The position numbers and the translations under genes were made by a program. A stretch of 64,000 nucleotides of DNA from Streptomyces sp. NBC_00464 (GTDB lineage: Bacteria; Actinomycetota; Actinomycetes; Streptomycetales; Streptomycetaceae). Positions within the stretch are counted from its first letter, which is position 1; each line of letters starts with the position of its first letter. Of the stretch, positions 37,584-46,546 are shown one piece after another. Under the pieces are notes generated by a model that was given only the letters and a program-made list of their open reading frames with translations, did no database searches and was not told where the DNA came from. The stretch covers positions 930,001-994,000 of the forward strand of contig NZ_CP107899.1 in assembly GCF_036013915.1 (NCBI RefSeq). Reading direction: 5' to 3'.

Positions 37584-38129
37584 ATGAGCGTGACGGAGAC
37601 GGGAGCCACCGTCTGGCTGACCGGTCTGCCGAGCGCCGGCAAGACCACCATCGCGTACGAACTCGCCGGGCGGCTGCGCGGCGAGGGCCACCGGGTGGAG
37701 GTGCTCGACGGTGACGAGATCCGCGAGTTCCTCTCGGCGGGCCTCGGCTTCACCCGCGAGGACCGGCACACCAACGTCCAGCGGATCGGCTTCGTCGCCG
37801 AACTGCTGGCGGCCAACGGCGTGAAGGTGCTGGTCCCGGTCATCGCCCCGTACGCGGACAGCCGTGACGCGGTCCGCAAGCGGCACCAGGCCGAGGGCAC
37901 CGCGTATCTGGAGGTGCATGTCGCCACTCCGGTCGAGGTGTGCTCGGTACGCGACGTGAAGGGGCTGTACGCCAAGCAGGCGGCGGGTGAGATCAGCGGG
38001 CTGACCGGGGTGGACGACCCCTACGAGGCGCCCGAGTCGCCCGATCTGCGGATCGAGTCGCACCAGCAGACCGTGCAGGAGTCCGCGGCGGAGCTGTACG
38101 CGCTGCTGAGCGAGAGGGGTGCAGCGTGA
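37584..38129 (+). CDS. cysC: Adenylylsulfate kinase
   Basis: A 181-residue APS kinase: P-loop GLPSAGKTT (about 14-22), DGDEIREFLSAGLGFTREDRHTNVQRI, and the lid segment DVKGLYAKQAAGEISGLTGVDDPYEAPESPDL. ATG 37584 follows CAGGAG; an ATG at 37560 overlapping the cysH stop would add eight residues. It makes PAPS, although the neighbouring CysH looks like an APS reductase, so PAPS may serve sulfotransferases. Confidence 0.93.
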   Translation: MSVTETGATVWLTGLPSAGKTTIAYELAGRLRGEGHRVEVLDGDEIREFLSAGLGFTREDRHTNVQRIGFVAELLAANGVKVLVPVIAPYADSRDAVRKRHQAEGTAYLEVHVATPVEVCSVRDVKGLYAKQAAGEISGLTGVDDPYEAPESPDLRIESHQQTVQESAAELYALLSERGAA

Positions 38130-39061
38130 CGACCGTCGCGACTGTGTCGGAAGGCACCGACAATCCGTACGCACTCAGCCACCTGGATTCCCTGGAGTCC
38201 GAGGCGGTGCACATCTTCCGCGAGGTGGCGGGAGAGTTCGAGCGGCCGGTGATCCTGTTCTCCGGCGGCAAGGACTCCATCCTGATGCTGCATCTGGCGC
38301 TCAAGGCGTTCGCGCCCGCGCCGGTACCGTTCACGCTGCTGCACGTGGACACCGGGCACAACTTCCCCGAGGTCCTGGAGTACCGCGACCGCACGGTCGC
38401 CGAGCACGGGCTGCGCCTGCACGTCGCATCCGTGCAGGAGTACATCGACGCCGGGAAGCTCCGCGAGCGTCCCGACGGCACCCGCAACCCGCTGCAGACC
38501 GTGCCGCTGACCGAGGCGATCCAGCAGCACCGCTTCGACGCCGTGTTCGGCGGAGGCCGCCGCGACGAGGAGAAGGCACGCGCCAAGGAGCGGGTCTTCT
38601 CGCTGCGCGACGAGTTCTCCCAGTGGGACCCGCGCCGTCAGCGCCCCGAGCTGTGGCAGCTGTACAACGGCCGGCACGCCGCGGGTGAGCACGTCCGGGT
38701 CTTCCCGATCTCCAACTGGACCGAGCTCGACGTATGGCAGTACATCGAGCGCGAGGGCATAGAGCTCCCCCAGATCTACTTCGCCCATGAGCGCGAGGTC
38801 TTCAACCGTTCCGGCATGTGGCTGACCGCGGGCGACTGGGGCGGCCCCAAGGAACACGAAACGGTCGAGACACGCCAGGTGCGGTACCGCACGGTCGGCG
38901 ACATGTCCTGCACCGGCGCCGTCGACTCCGACGCCACCACGCTGGACGCCGTGATCACCGAGATCGCCGCCTCCCGGCTCACCGAGCGGGGCGCGACCCG
39001 CGCCGACGACAAGATGTCCGAGGCCGCGATGGAAGACCGTAAGCGCGAGGGGTACTTCTAA
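38126..39061 (+). CDS. cysD: Sulfate adenylyltransferase subunit 2
   Basis: A 311-residue N-type ATP pyrophosphatase, the catalytic subunit that makes APS from sulfate and ATP. PP-loop FSGGKDS, HVDTGHNFPEVLEYRD, GGGRRDEEKARAKER, and FPISNWTELDVWQYI. The start is GTG 38126, overlapping the cysC stop (GTGA). It works with the GTPase CysN directly downstream. Confidence 0.96.
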   Translation: MTTVATVSEGTDNPYALSHLDSLESEAVHIFREVAGEFERPVILFSGGKDSILMLHLALKAFAPAPVPFTLLHVDTGHNFPEVLEYRDRTVAEHGLRLHVASVQEYIDAGKLRERPDGTRNPLQTVPLTEAIQQHRFDAVFGGGRRDEEKARAKERVFSLRDEFSQWDPRRQRPELWQLYNGRHAAGEHVRVFPISNWTELDVWQYIEREGIELPQIYFAHEREVFNRSGMWLTAGDWGGPKEHETVETRQVRYRTVGDMSCTGAVDSDATTLDAVITEIAASRLTERGATRADDKMSEAAMEDRKREGYF

Positions 39062-39062
39062 A

Positions 39063-40406
39063 ATGACCACACCTACCCAGTTGGCAGAGCAGTTGTCGAC
39101 CACCACCCTGCTGCGGTTCGCCACCGCGGGGTCCGTCGACGACGGCAAGTCCACCCTCGTCGGACGGCTGCTGCACGACTCCAAGTCGGTCCTCACCGAC
39201 CAGCTGGAGGCCGTCGAGGACGCGTCCCGCAAGCGCGGCCAGGAGGCGCCGGACCTGGCGCTGCTGACCGACGGGCTGCGGGCGGAGCGCGAGCAGGGCA
39301 TCACCATCGATGTCGCCTACCGCTACTTCGCCACCACCCGTCGCCGGTTCATCCTCGCCGACACCCCGGGCCATGTGCAGTACACCCGCAACATGGTGAC
39401 GGGCGCCTCCACGGCCGAGCTCGCCGTGGTCCTGGTCGACGCCCGCAACGGCGTCGTCGAGCAGACCCGCCGGCACGCCGCCGTCGCCGCCCTGCTGCGC
39501 GTCCCGCACGTGGTGCTGGCCGTGAACAAGATGGACCTGGTCGAGTACGCGGAGCCGGTGTTCGCCGCCATCGCCGAGGAGTTCACCGCCTACGCGGCCT
39601 CCCTCGGCGTCCCGGAGATCACCGCGATCCCGATCTCCGCCCTGGCCGGCGACAACGTCGTGGAACCCTCCGCGAACATGGACTGGTACGGCGGCCCGAC
39701 CGTCCTGGAACACCTGGAGACGGTCCCGGTCAGCCATGACCTCACCGCCTGCCACGCCCGGTTCCCCGTCCAGTACGTGATCCGGCCGCAGACCGCCGAA
39801 CTCCCCGACTACCGGGGCTACGCGGGCCAGATCGCCGCCGGTGTGTTCCGCGTCGGCGAACCCGTCACCGTGCTGCCCTCCGGCCGTACGTCGACGATCG
39901 CCGGAATCGATCTGCTCGGCGACAGCGTGGACATCGCCTGGGCCCCCCAGTCGGTCACCCTGCGCCTGACCGACGACATCGACGTCTCGCGCGGCGACCT
40001 GATCGCCCCGGTGAACGACTCCCCCGCCGTCACCCAGGACGTCGAGGCGACCGTCTGCCACGTCGCGGACCGGCCGCTCGCCGTGGGCCAGCGGGTGCTG
40101 ATCAAGCACACCACCCGCACGGTCAAGGCGATCGTCAAGGACATCCCCTCCCGGCTGACCCTGGACGACCTCTCCCAGCACCCGGCCCCCGGACAGCTCG
40201 TCGCCAACGAGATCGGCCGGGTCGTCGTCCGCACCGCCGAGCCCCTCGCGCTCGACGCGTACGCCGACTCGCGCCGCACCGGTTCCTTCCTGCTGATCGA
40301 CCCGGCCGACGGCACCACCCTCTCGGCGGGCATGGCGGGCGCCTCCTTCGCCGCCGTCCCGCAGACCGGGACTCCGGTGGACGACGACGCCGAGTGGGAC
40401 TTCTGA
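39063..40406 (+). CDS. cysN: Sulfate adenylyltransferase subunit 1 (GTPase)
   Basis: A 447-residue EF-Tu-like GTPase driving the CysD reaction. G1 GSVDDGKST (23-31), effector GITIDVAYRYF, G3 DTPGH, G4 NKMD, then two beta-barrel domains. It has no CysC domain fused at its C-terminus, in keeping with the separate cysC gene. It starts 1 base after the cysD stop. Confidence 0.96.
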   Translation: MTTPTQLAEQLSTTTLLRFATAGSVDDGKSTLVGRLLHDSKSVLTDQLEAVEDASRKRGQEAPDLALLTDGLRAEREQGITIDVAYRYFATTRRRFILADTPGHVQYTRNMVTGASTAELAVVLVDARNGVVEQTRRHAAVAALLRVPHVVLAVNKMDLVEYAEPVFAAIAEEFTAYAASLGVPEITAIPISALAGDNVVEPSANMDWYGGPTVLEHLETVPVSHDLTACHARFPVQYVIRPQTAELPDYRGYAGQIAAGVFRVGEPVTVLPSGRTSTIAGIDLLGDSVDIAWAPQSVTLRLTDDIDVSRGDLIAPVNDSPAVTQDVEATVCHVADRPLAVGQRVLIKHTTRTVKAIVKDIPSRLTLDDLSQHPAPGQLVANEIGRVVVRTAEPLALDAYADSRRTGSFLLIDPADGTTLSAGMAGASFAAVPQTGTPVDDDAEWDF

Positions 40407-40649
40407 TGAGTCGCGACGTCTTCTCGACCTTCGCGAAGGAGGGCGGCCGTGTCGGCAGCGGCGCCCTCGGCAGCGGCCAGGGCGGGGTTGCGCGATGTGC
40501 GCGTTGACGTACGCGCACTGCCTGCGCGCCCGGCAGCACCAACCGCACCGCCTGTACCGCCAGTTCAGACGAAGACCTGCCGACCTCCCGGCCGCGTCCC
40601 CGGACTTCCGAGGGACGTGAGCACCGGGCCTCCGAGAGGAAGACCTCCC
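40407..40649 (+). other. Gap between cysN and ssuA with two tiny ORFs
   Basis: A 243-base region. A 33-codon ORF (40406-40507) starts at an ATG overlapping the cysN stop (TGATG). A second one of 41 codons starts at 40495 with MCALTYAHCLR, two Cys in its first nine residues. Neither is recognised. The second could be a Cys leader for the transporter genes, but its composition is also that of chance coding. GAGAGGAAG near 40635 is the ssuA ribosome binding site. Confidence 0.3.
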
Positions 40650-41765
40650 GTGTCTGCCCCCCGTACCACGCTTCGCCGCAGCCTCGCCGCTGCCGCCGCC
40701 CTGCCGCTGCTCGCCGTGGCGCTCACCGCCTGCGGCTACGGCTCCGACGCGAAGGACGACGACGCCAAGAAGGCGAACGTCGCCGCCGACGGAAAGAAGC
40801 TCTCCGCCGACACCGTGCGGATCGGGTACTTCCCGAACCTCACCCACGCCACCGCGCTCGTGGGCGACCAGGAGGGTCTGTTCCAGAAGGAGCTCGGCGG
40901 CACCCAGCTCAAGACCTCGACGTTCAACGCGGGTCCGTCCGAGATCGAGGCGCTGAACGCCGAGTCGATCGACATCGGCTTCATCGGCCCCTCGCCGTCG
41001 ATCAACGGCTACACCAAGTCCAGTGGCAAGAACCTGCGGATCATCGGCGGTTCGGCCTCCGGCGGCGTGAAGCTCGTCGTCAACCCGAAGAAGATCAAGA
41101 CCCTGGACGACCTCAAGGGCAAGAAGATCGCCACCCCGCAGCTCGGCAACACCCAGGACGTGGCCTTCCTCAACTGGATCTCCGAGAAGGGCTGGAAGGT
41201 CGACGCCCAGAGCGGCAAGGGTGACGTCTCCGTCGTCCGTACGGACAACAAGGTGACTCCGGACGCCTACAAGTCCGGCTCCATCGACGGCGCCTGGGTC
41301 CCCGAGCCGACCGCCTCCAAGCTGGTCGCCGAGGGCGCCAAGGAGCTGCTGGACGAGTCGACGCTGTGGCCCGACAACAAGTTCGTGATCACGAACATCA
41401 TCGTGTCGCAGAAGTTCCTCAAGGAGCACCCGGACGTCGTCGCCGCCGTGCTGCGCGGTTCGGTGAACACGAACGCGTGGATCAACGCCAACCCCGACAA
41501 GGCGAAGGCCTCCGCCAACGCCGCGCTGAAGAAGCTCACCGGCAAGGAGCTGCCGGCCGAGGTCATCGACCCGGCCTGGAAGTCGATCCAGATCACCGAC
41601 GACCCGCTGGCCGCAACCCTCGACGCGCAGGCCGAGCACGCGGTGAAGGCCGGCCTGCTGGAGGAGACCGACCTCAAGGGCATCTACGACCTGAAGCCGC
41701 TGAACAAGGTCCTCAAGGCCGCGGGCAAGCCCGAGGTCGCCGACGCCGGTCTCGGCGTCAAGTAA
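40650..41765 (+). CDS. ssuA: Sulfonate/sulfate-ester ABC transporter binding lipoprotein (SsuA-like)
   Basis: A 371-residue binding protein of the SsuA/TauA/NrtA family. A lipobox LTAC with Cys28 anchors it. The mature part has VRIGYFPNLTHATALVGDQEGLFQKELG, the phosphate-like loop STFNAGPSEIEALNAESIDIGFIGPSPSING, and LKGKKIATPQLGNTQDVAFLNWI. The start is GTG 40650 after GAGAGGAAG. In this operon a sulfonate or sulfate ester is the probable ligand. Confidence 0.88.
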   Translation: MSAPRTTLRRSLAAAAALPLLAVALTACGYGSDAKDDDAKKANVAADGKKLSADTVRIGYFPNLTHATALVGDQEGLFQKELGGTQLKTSTFNAGPSEIEALNAESIDIGFIGPSPSINGYTKSSGKNLRIIGGSASGGVKLVVNPKKIKTLDDLKGKKIATPQLGNTQDVAFLNWISEKGWKVDAQSGKGDVSVVRTDNKVTPDAYKSGSIDGAWVPEPTASKLVAEGAKELLDESTLWPDNKFVITNIIVSQKFLKEHPDVVAAVLRGSVNTNAWINANPDKAKASANAALKKLTGKELPAEVIDPAWKSIQITDDPLAATLDAQAEHAVKAGLLEETDLKGIYDLKPLNKVLKAAGKPEVADAGLGVK

Positions 41766-41798
41766 CCAGCCGCTCGAAGATCCCAGGAGGTGACGACC

Positions 41799-42587
41799 AT
41801 GGCGAACACCCTCACCAAGGCCGAGGACCGTGTCTCGGTCGGGCACGCCGCTCGTATCGCACATGTCTCGAAGTCCTTCGCAGGACCCACGGGAGCACAG
41901 CTGGTCCTGGACGACATCACGCTCGATGTCGCCCCGGGCGAGTTCGTCACCCTCCTGGGAGCCTCCGGGTGCGGAAAGTCGACGCTGCTCAACCTGGTGG
42001 CCGGACTCGACCGCCCGACCGGGGGGACCATCGAGACCCCCGGCGGGCGGCCGGCCCTGATGTTCCAGGAGCACGCCCTGTTCCCGTGGCTGACCGCGGG
42101 CAAGAACATCGAACTGGCGCTGCGGCTGCGCGGCGTACCGAAGTCCGAACGCCGTACCGAGGCGGAGCGCCTGCTGGAGCTGGTGCGCCTGAACGGGGCG
42201 TACGGCAAGCGCGTGCACGAGCTCTCGGGCGGCATGCGGCAGCGGGTGGCGATGGCCCGCGCACTCGCCCAGGACAGTCAACTGCTGCTGATGGACGAGC
42301 CGTTCGCCGCGCTCGACGCCATCACCCGGGATGTGCTGCACGACGAGCTGACCCGGATCTGGCGCGAGACGAACGTCTCGGTCCTCTTCGTCACACACAA
42401 CGTGCGCGAGGCGGTGCGTCTCGCCGAGCGCGTCGTGCTGCTCTCGTCCCGCCCCGGCCGGATCGCCCGCGAGTGGACGGTCGACATCGAGCAGCCGCGC
42501 CGTATCGAGGACACCGCGGTGGCGGAACTGTCCGTCGAGATCACCGAACAACTGCGTGGGGAGATCCGCCGTCATGGCCAGCACTGA
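41799..42587 (+). CDS. ssuB: Sulfonate-type ABC transporter ATPase (SsuB-like)
   Basis: A 262-residue ATPase of the nitrate/sulfonate/taurine class. Walker A GASGCGKST (54-62), Q-loop LMFQEHALFPWLT, signature LSGGMRQR, Walker B LLMDEPFAALD, switch VTHN. ATG 41799 follows AGGAGG; an in-frame GTG at 41790 is a less likely start. Its end overlaps the permease by 14 bases. Confidence 0.92.
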   Translation: MANTLTKAEDRVSVGHAARIAHVSKSFAGPTGAQLVLDDITLDVAPGEFVTLLGASGCGKSTLLNLVAGLDRPTGGTIETPGGRPALMFQEHALFPWLTAGKNIELALRLRGVPKSERRTEAERLLELVRLNGAYGKRVHELSGGMRQRVAMARALAQDSQLLLMDEPFAALDAITRDVLHDELTRIWRETNVSVLFVTHNVREAVRLAERVVLLSSRPGRIAREWTVDIEQPRRIEDTAVAELSVEITEQLRGEIRRHGQH

Positions 42588-43497
42588 TATCAAGTCGGAC
42601 GCACCGGGGTCCGGCGGGATCGGGCCCGACGCGGTGAAGCAGGACGACCTGGCCGGTCTGGAGGCCGGACTGGACGCGCTGGACGCCGTGCAGGTGCACC
42701 GGACCCCGGTGCGCGAGGTGCTGCTGCGCAAGGTCCTGCCGCCGCTGCTGGCGGTGGCGCTGGTCGTCGTCGTCTGGCAGCTGCTCGTCTGGGCCGAGGT
42801 GACCGAGGCCTACAAGCTGCCCTCGCCCTCCGCGGTCTGGGACAGCGTCGGCGACATGTGGCGGCAGGGGACCCTGCTGGAGGTGGTGTGGACCAGCGTC
42901 TCGCGCGGTCTGCTCGGCTTCCTGCTCTCGGTCGCCATCGGCACGCCGCTCGGACTGCTGGTGGCCCGGGTGAGGTTCGTCCGTGCCGCGATCGGCCCGA
43001 TCCTGTCCGGGCTGCAGTCCCTGCCGTCCGTGGCCTGGGTGGCACCGGCCGTGATCTGGCTCGGCCTGAACGACTCGATGATGTACGCGGTCATCCTGCT
43101 GGGCGCGGTGCCGTCGATCGCCAACGGCCTGGTGTCCGGTGTCGACCAGGTGCCGCCGCTCTTCCTCCGGGCGGGCCGGACCCTGGGCGCGACCGGGCTG
43201 CGGGGCACGTGGTTCATCGTCATGCCGGCCGCCCTGCCGGGCTACCTGGCCGGTCTGAAGCAGGGCTGGGCCTTCTCCTGGCGCTCGCTGATGGCCGCCG
43301 AGATCATCGCCTCGTCGCCAGACCTCGGTCTGGGACTGGGGCAGTTGCTGGAGAACGGCCGCAACAACGCGGACATGCCGGGGATCTTCCTCGCCATCAT
43401 CCTGATCCTGTTCGTCGGCATCGCGATCGACCTGCTCATCTTCAGTCCGCTGGAGCGGTGGGTGCTGCGCAGCCGCGGCCTCCTCGTCAAGAACTGA
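42574..43497 (+). CDS. ssuC: Sulfonate-type ABC transporter permease (SsuC-like)
   Basis: A 307-residue permease with about six helices (LLAVALVVVVWQLLVWAEV near residue 60 onward) after a 50-residue cytoplasmic N-terminus. It has the SsuC/TauC-type signature segments LPSPSAVWDSV, GLLGFLLSVAIGTPLGLLVAR, and the EAA loop LRAGRTLGATGLRGTWFIVMPAALPGYLAGL. ATG lies inside the end of ssuB, so the two are coupled. Confidence 0.92.
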   Translation: MASTDIKSDAPGSGGIGPDAVKQDDLAGLEAGLDALDAVQVHRTPVREVLLRKVLPPLLAVALVVVVWQLLVWAEVTEAYKLPSPSAVWDSVGDMWRQGTLLEVVWTSVSRGLLGFLLSVAIGTPLGLLVARVRFVRAAIGPILSGLQSLPSVAWVAPAVIWLGLNDSMMYAVILLGAVPSIANGLVSGVDQVPPLFLRAGRTLGATGLRGTWFIVMPAALPGYLAGLKQGWAFSWRSLMAAEIIASSPDLGLGLGQLLENGRNNADMPGIFLAIILILFVGIAIDLLIFSPLERWVLRSRGLLVKN

Positions 43498-43506
43498 GCC
43501 TGTGGC

Positions 43507-44277
43507 ATGACATCTCCGGTCCTCCTCGTCATCGCCCACGGCAGCCGCGATCCGCGGCACGCGGCGACCGTGCACGCGCTCACCGCGCGGGTACGGGCGC
43601 TGCGGCCGGGGCTGCGGGTGGAGACCGGGTTCCTGGACTTCAACGCACCGTCGGTGCCGCGGGTCCTGGAGCGGCTGGACGCGCAGGGTGCGGGTGAGGT
43701 GGTGGCGCTTCCGCTGCTGCTCACCCGCGCCTTCCACGCCAAGTCCGACATCCCGGCGGTCCTGCGGGAGGCACGCGCCCGGCTGCCGCGGCTGCGGGTG
43801 CGGCAGGCCGAGGTGCTCGGCCCTTCGCCGCTGCTCAACTCCGCTCTTGAGCGGCGGCTGTACGAAGCCGGGGTCCGCCCCGGTGACCGAAGCTCGACCG
43901 GGCTCGTCCTGGCCTCGGCGGGCTCCACAGACCCGGAGGCGATCGCAGTGATCGCTGAAATCGCGCGGGAGCTGCGGCACACCGGTTGGTGTTCCGTGCG
44001 GCCTGCGTTCGCCTCCGCTGTTACCGCCGGGGGCATCCCCCGTACCGAGGACGCGGTACGGGCCCTGCGGGCCGACGGTGTGCGCCGGGTGGCGGTCGCC
44101 CCGTACGTGATCGCGCCCGGCCGCCTTCCGGACCGCATAGCGGCGGGGGCGGCCGAGGCCGGGGCGGATGTGCTGGCCGGTGTGCTGGGTCCGTCGCCGG
44201 AGCTGGCGCGGCTGCTGCTGGCCCGGTACGACGAGGCCCGCGTCCGGGCGGCCCGGACCGCCCGGGTCAGCGCGTAG
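43507..44277 (+). CDS. Sirohydrochlorin ferrochelatase-like (CbiX/SirB)
   Basis: A 256-residue chelatase with two CbiX repeats. The metal-binding His are in IAHGSRD (His11) and AFHAKSD (His77); the second repeat (about 130-245) keeps the fold (LVLASAGSTDPEA, VAVAPYVIAPGRLPDRI) but not the same His pair. It inserts iron (or cobalt) into sirohydrochlorin. It is the last gene of the sulfur operon, where it would make siroheme for the sulfite reductase at its start. Confidence 0.9.
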   Translation: MTSPVLLVIAHGSRDPRHAATVHALTARVRALRPGLRVETGFLDFNAPSVPRVLERLDAQGAGEVVALPLLLTRAFHAKSDIPAVLREARARLPRLRVRQAEVLGPSPLLNSALERRLYEAGVRPGDRSSTGLVLASAGSTDPEAIAVIAEIARELRHTGWCSVRPAFASAVTAGGIPRTEDAVRALRADGVRRVAVAPYVIAPGRLPDRIAAGAAEAGADVLAGVLGPSPELARLLLARYDEARVRAARTARVSA

Positions 44278-44287
44278 GGTCTTTCGC

Positions 44288-44920
44288 TCAGCCCATGTCC
44301 AGGCTGCCCGTGCGGGTCCGCTTGAGCTCGAAGAAGTCCTCGTGGCCGGCGAGCACCCGGAAGCTGTCGAACAGCCGCGCCGCCTCCTCGCCGCGCGGCA
44401 CCGCCCGCAGCACCGGGCCGAACCAGACGGTCCCGTCGACGTGGAGGGTGGGCGTGCCCACGTATCCGTCCGCCTCCGGGTCCTCGCCGGCGTCGTGGCT
44501 GCGGCGCACCGCCTCGTCGTAGGCCGGGTCGTGCGCGGCCTCGGCCAGTTCTGCGGGGAGGCCGAGTTCGGTGAGGGACTGGGCGATCACCTCGTCGAAG
44601 TCCTCGTTCTTCTGCTGGTGGATCCGGGTCCCGTAGGCCGTGTACAGGTCACGCAGCACACCCTCGCCGCGCAGTCCGGCCGCGGCGGCTGCGACGCGGA
44701 CCGGGCCGATCGACTTGTCGACGAGGGCGCGATACCAGTCGGGGAGTTCGTTGCCCGTGTTGTGCAGGTAGAGGCTCATCACGTGGAAGCGGAGCTCGAT
44801 GTCGCGCTGCTGCTCCACCTCCAGCATCCAGCGGGAGGTGATCCAGGCGAACGGACATGCCGGGTCGAAGTAGAAGTCGACGACGGCCCTGCCCGTGCCC
44901 GGGGTGTGGTGAGAGGTCAT
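44288..44920 (-). CDS. DsbA-family / mycothiol-dependent nitroreductase-like protein
   Basis: A 210-residue thioredoxin-fold protein of the DsbA/FrnE group, most like actinobacterial Rv2466c-type proteins ([19 protein letters not shown], then [16 protein letters not shown]). Rv2466c has a CxxC; here it is CPFA, so Cys22 stands alone. A one-Cys mechanism with mycothiol is a fair guess. The stop is 11 bases from the stop of the convergent chelatase gene. Confidence 0.82.
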   Translation of the reverse strand: MTSHHTPGTGRAVVDFYFDPACPFAWITSRWMLEVEQQRDIELRFHVMSLYLHNTGNELPDWYRALVDKSIGPVRVAAAAAGLRGEGVLRDLYTAYGTRIHQQKNEDFDEVIAQSLTELGLPAELAEAAHDPAYDEAVRRSHDAGEDPEADGYVGTPTLHVDGTVWFGPVLRAVPRGEEAARLFDSFRVLAGHEDFFELKRTRTGSLDMG

Positions 44921-44989
44921 GCGAGGAGCCTAGCCAGCCGGTGGCTCATTCCCGCGGGCCATTCGACACCCGCGGGACTGGGCCATTTC

Positions 44990-45574
44990 CTAGGCGGCGG
45001 TCCACTGCGGATCGCGGCCGCTCAGGGCCAGGGCGCGGGTGAAGTCGTCGGCCCCCGCATCGACGGTGACCTCGTCGGCGAAGCCTTCGTACTGGCGGTA
45101 GAGCGCCGCGGTCTTCTCGACGATCCCCAGGACGTGTGCGGCCGCCGCGTCGGAGAGCCGGAACTCCTGGCCGGTGGCGCGGGCCACGTCCCAGCCGTGC
45201 AGGGCCGTCTCCTCGATGAGCATCGCGGCGGTGTCCGCGGCCGGGGTGGCCGAGTCACCGGTGCCGATCTCTCCCTCCCAGACGGCGGGGTCCGACCAGG
45301 CGGCGACCGCACGGTCCAGCTGGGCCGCGTACTGCTCGGCCCAGTCGGCGTCCGCCGTGAAGTCCCGGGTGGTGAGTTCCTCGGGAATCTCCGTGCGCAG
45401 GGCGCGGTGCTCCATTCCGTGCGAGGTGTAGAGCACCCAGTGGTTGACGAGGCCTCGGACATCCCAGCCGGCACAGGGAGTCACGGGGACGTCGAGCTGT
45501 TCGGGGCGGATGCCGCGGGCCACACGGGCGGCTTCGGCGGCGCATTCGGTCATATGGGTGTGCTCGGTCTTCAT
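44990..45574 (-). CDS. TIGR03086/DinB-like metal-binding protein
   Basis: A 194-residue four-helix protein of the mycothiol-dependent maleylpyruvate isomerase/DinB-like group: TPCAGWDVRGLVNHW (metal-ligand His), and MLIEETALHGWDVARATGQ (second His motif). The TIGR03086 subfamily has no set function. ATG 45574 is chosen over 45598; no clear ribosome binding site is present. It is divergent from the aldo/keto reductase. Confidence 0.82.
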   Translation of the reverse strand: MKTEHTHMTECAAEAARVARGIRPEQLDVPVTPCAGWDVRGLVNHWVLYTSHGMEHRALRTEIPEELTTRDFTADADWAEQYAAQLDRAVAAWSDPAVWEGEIGTGDSATPAADTAAMLIEETALHGWDVARATGQEFRLSDAAAAHVLGIVEKTAALYRQYEGFADEVTVDAGADDFTRALALSGRDPQWTAA

Positions 45575-45662
45575 GCGCGTCAGCTTAGAAAGGATCACCG
45601 CGCCCGGTCTTGAAGAAACGCGACAGGAACCGGTCGGAGGGGCGCCGGTCTACTGTTTCTTC

Positions 45663-46532
45663 GTGACCTCCTCGTTCCCTTCCCCCGACGATTCGTTCCT
45701 TCTTGGCGGGGAGCTGCCCGTGCGCCGTCTCGGCTACGGCACCGCGCAGCTGACCGGCCCCGGCTACTGGGGCCCGCGCGGCGAGCGCCGGGACGCGCTG
45801 GCGGTGCTGCGGTCGGCGGTCGAGCAGGGGGTCACGCTGATCGACACCGCCGACAACTACGGCCCCGGTGTGGCCGAGGAACTGGTGGCCGATGCGCTGC
45901 ACCCGTACCGCGACGACCTCGTGATCGCGACGAAGGGCGGGGTCGTACGGACCGGCGACGACGCCTGGCACATCGCGGGGCGGCCCGAGGAGCTGCGTGC
46001 GATGTGCGAGGCCAGTCTGCGCAGGCTGCGGACCGACCGGATCGACCTGTACCAGCTGCACCGGCTGGACCCGCAGGTGCCGATGGCGGATCAGCTGGGG
46101 GCTCTGGATGCGCTGCGGCAGGAAGGTAAGATCCGGTACATCGGTCTGGACACCCTCACCGCCGACCAGCTGGAGCAGGCGCTCTCCCTGACCGGGATCG
46201 CCTCGGTGCAGAACCGCTTCAATCTCCTCGACCGCGCGTCGGACGCGGTGCTGAAGGTGTGCGAGGCCCATGACCTGGCGTTCCTCCCCTGGTTCCCGCT
46301 GGCCAACGGAGCACTGACCGGCGACTCGGCCGCCGCGCTCGACAAGGTCGCGGAGGGCCACGGTGCCACCCGTGGGCAGATCGCTCTCGCCTGGCTGCTG
46401 CACCGCTCCCCCGTGCTGTGCCCGACCCCGGGCACCGGTTCACCCGTGCATCTTTCGGAGAACCTGGGGGCGCGGGAGATCCGGCTGACGACCGAGGACA
46501 TGAGCCGCCTGGAGGCGCTCGCATCCGCATGA
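45663..46532 (+). CDS. Aldo/keto reductase
   Basis: A 289-residue NADPH oxidoreductase with the AKR barrel: RRLGYGTAQLTG, LIDTADNYGPG (Asp and Tyr of the tetrad), VIATKGG (Lys), YQLHRLDP (His), GLDTLTADQLEQAL, and the cofactor end CPTPGTGSPVHLSENL. The start is GTG 45663. TACTGT (45651-45656) lies six bases before it and there is no ribosome binding site, so the mRNA is probably leaderless. Substrate unknown. Confidence 0.88.
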   Translation: MTSSFPSPDDSFLLGGELPVRRLGYGTAQLTGPGYWGPRGERRDALAVLRSAVEQGVTLIDTADNYGPGVAEELVADALHPYRDDLVIATKGGVVRTGDDAWHIAGRPEELRAMCEASLRRLRTDRIDLYQLHRLDPQVPMADQLGALDALRQEGKIRYIGLDTLTADQLEQALSLTGIASVQNRFNLLDRASDAVLKVCEAHDLAFLPWFPLANGALTGDSAAALDKVAEGHGATRGQIALAWLLHRSPVLCPTPGTGSPVHLSENLGAREIRLTTEDMSRLEALASA

Positions 46533-46546
46533 AGGAGTACCCGCAC

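Noticed and set aside
38979..42731. A 1250-codon open frame on the minus strand opposite cysD-cysN-ssuA-ssuB
   Set aside because: Runs antisense to well-recognised genes; its product is low-complexity Gly/Arg/Val-rich sequence with no motif. It is a shadow of high third-position GC.
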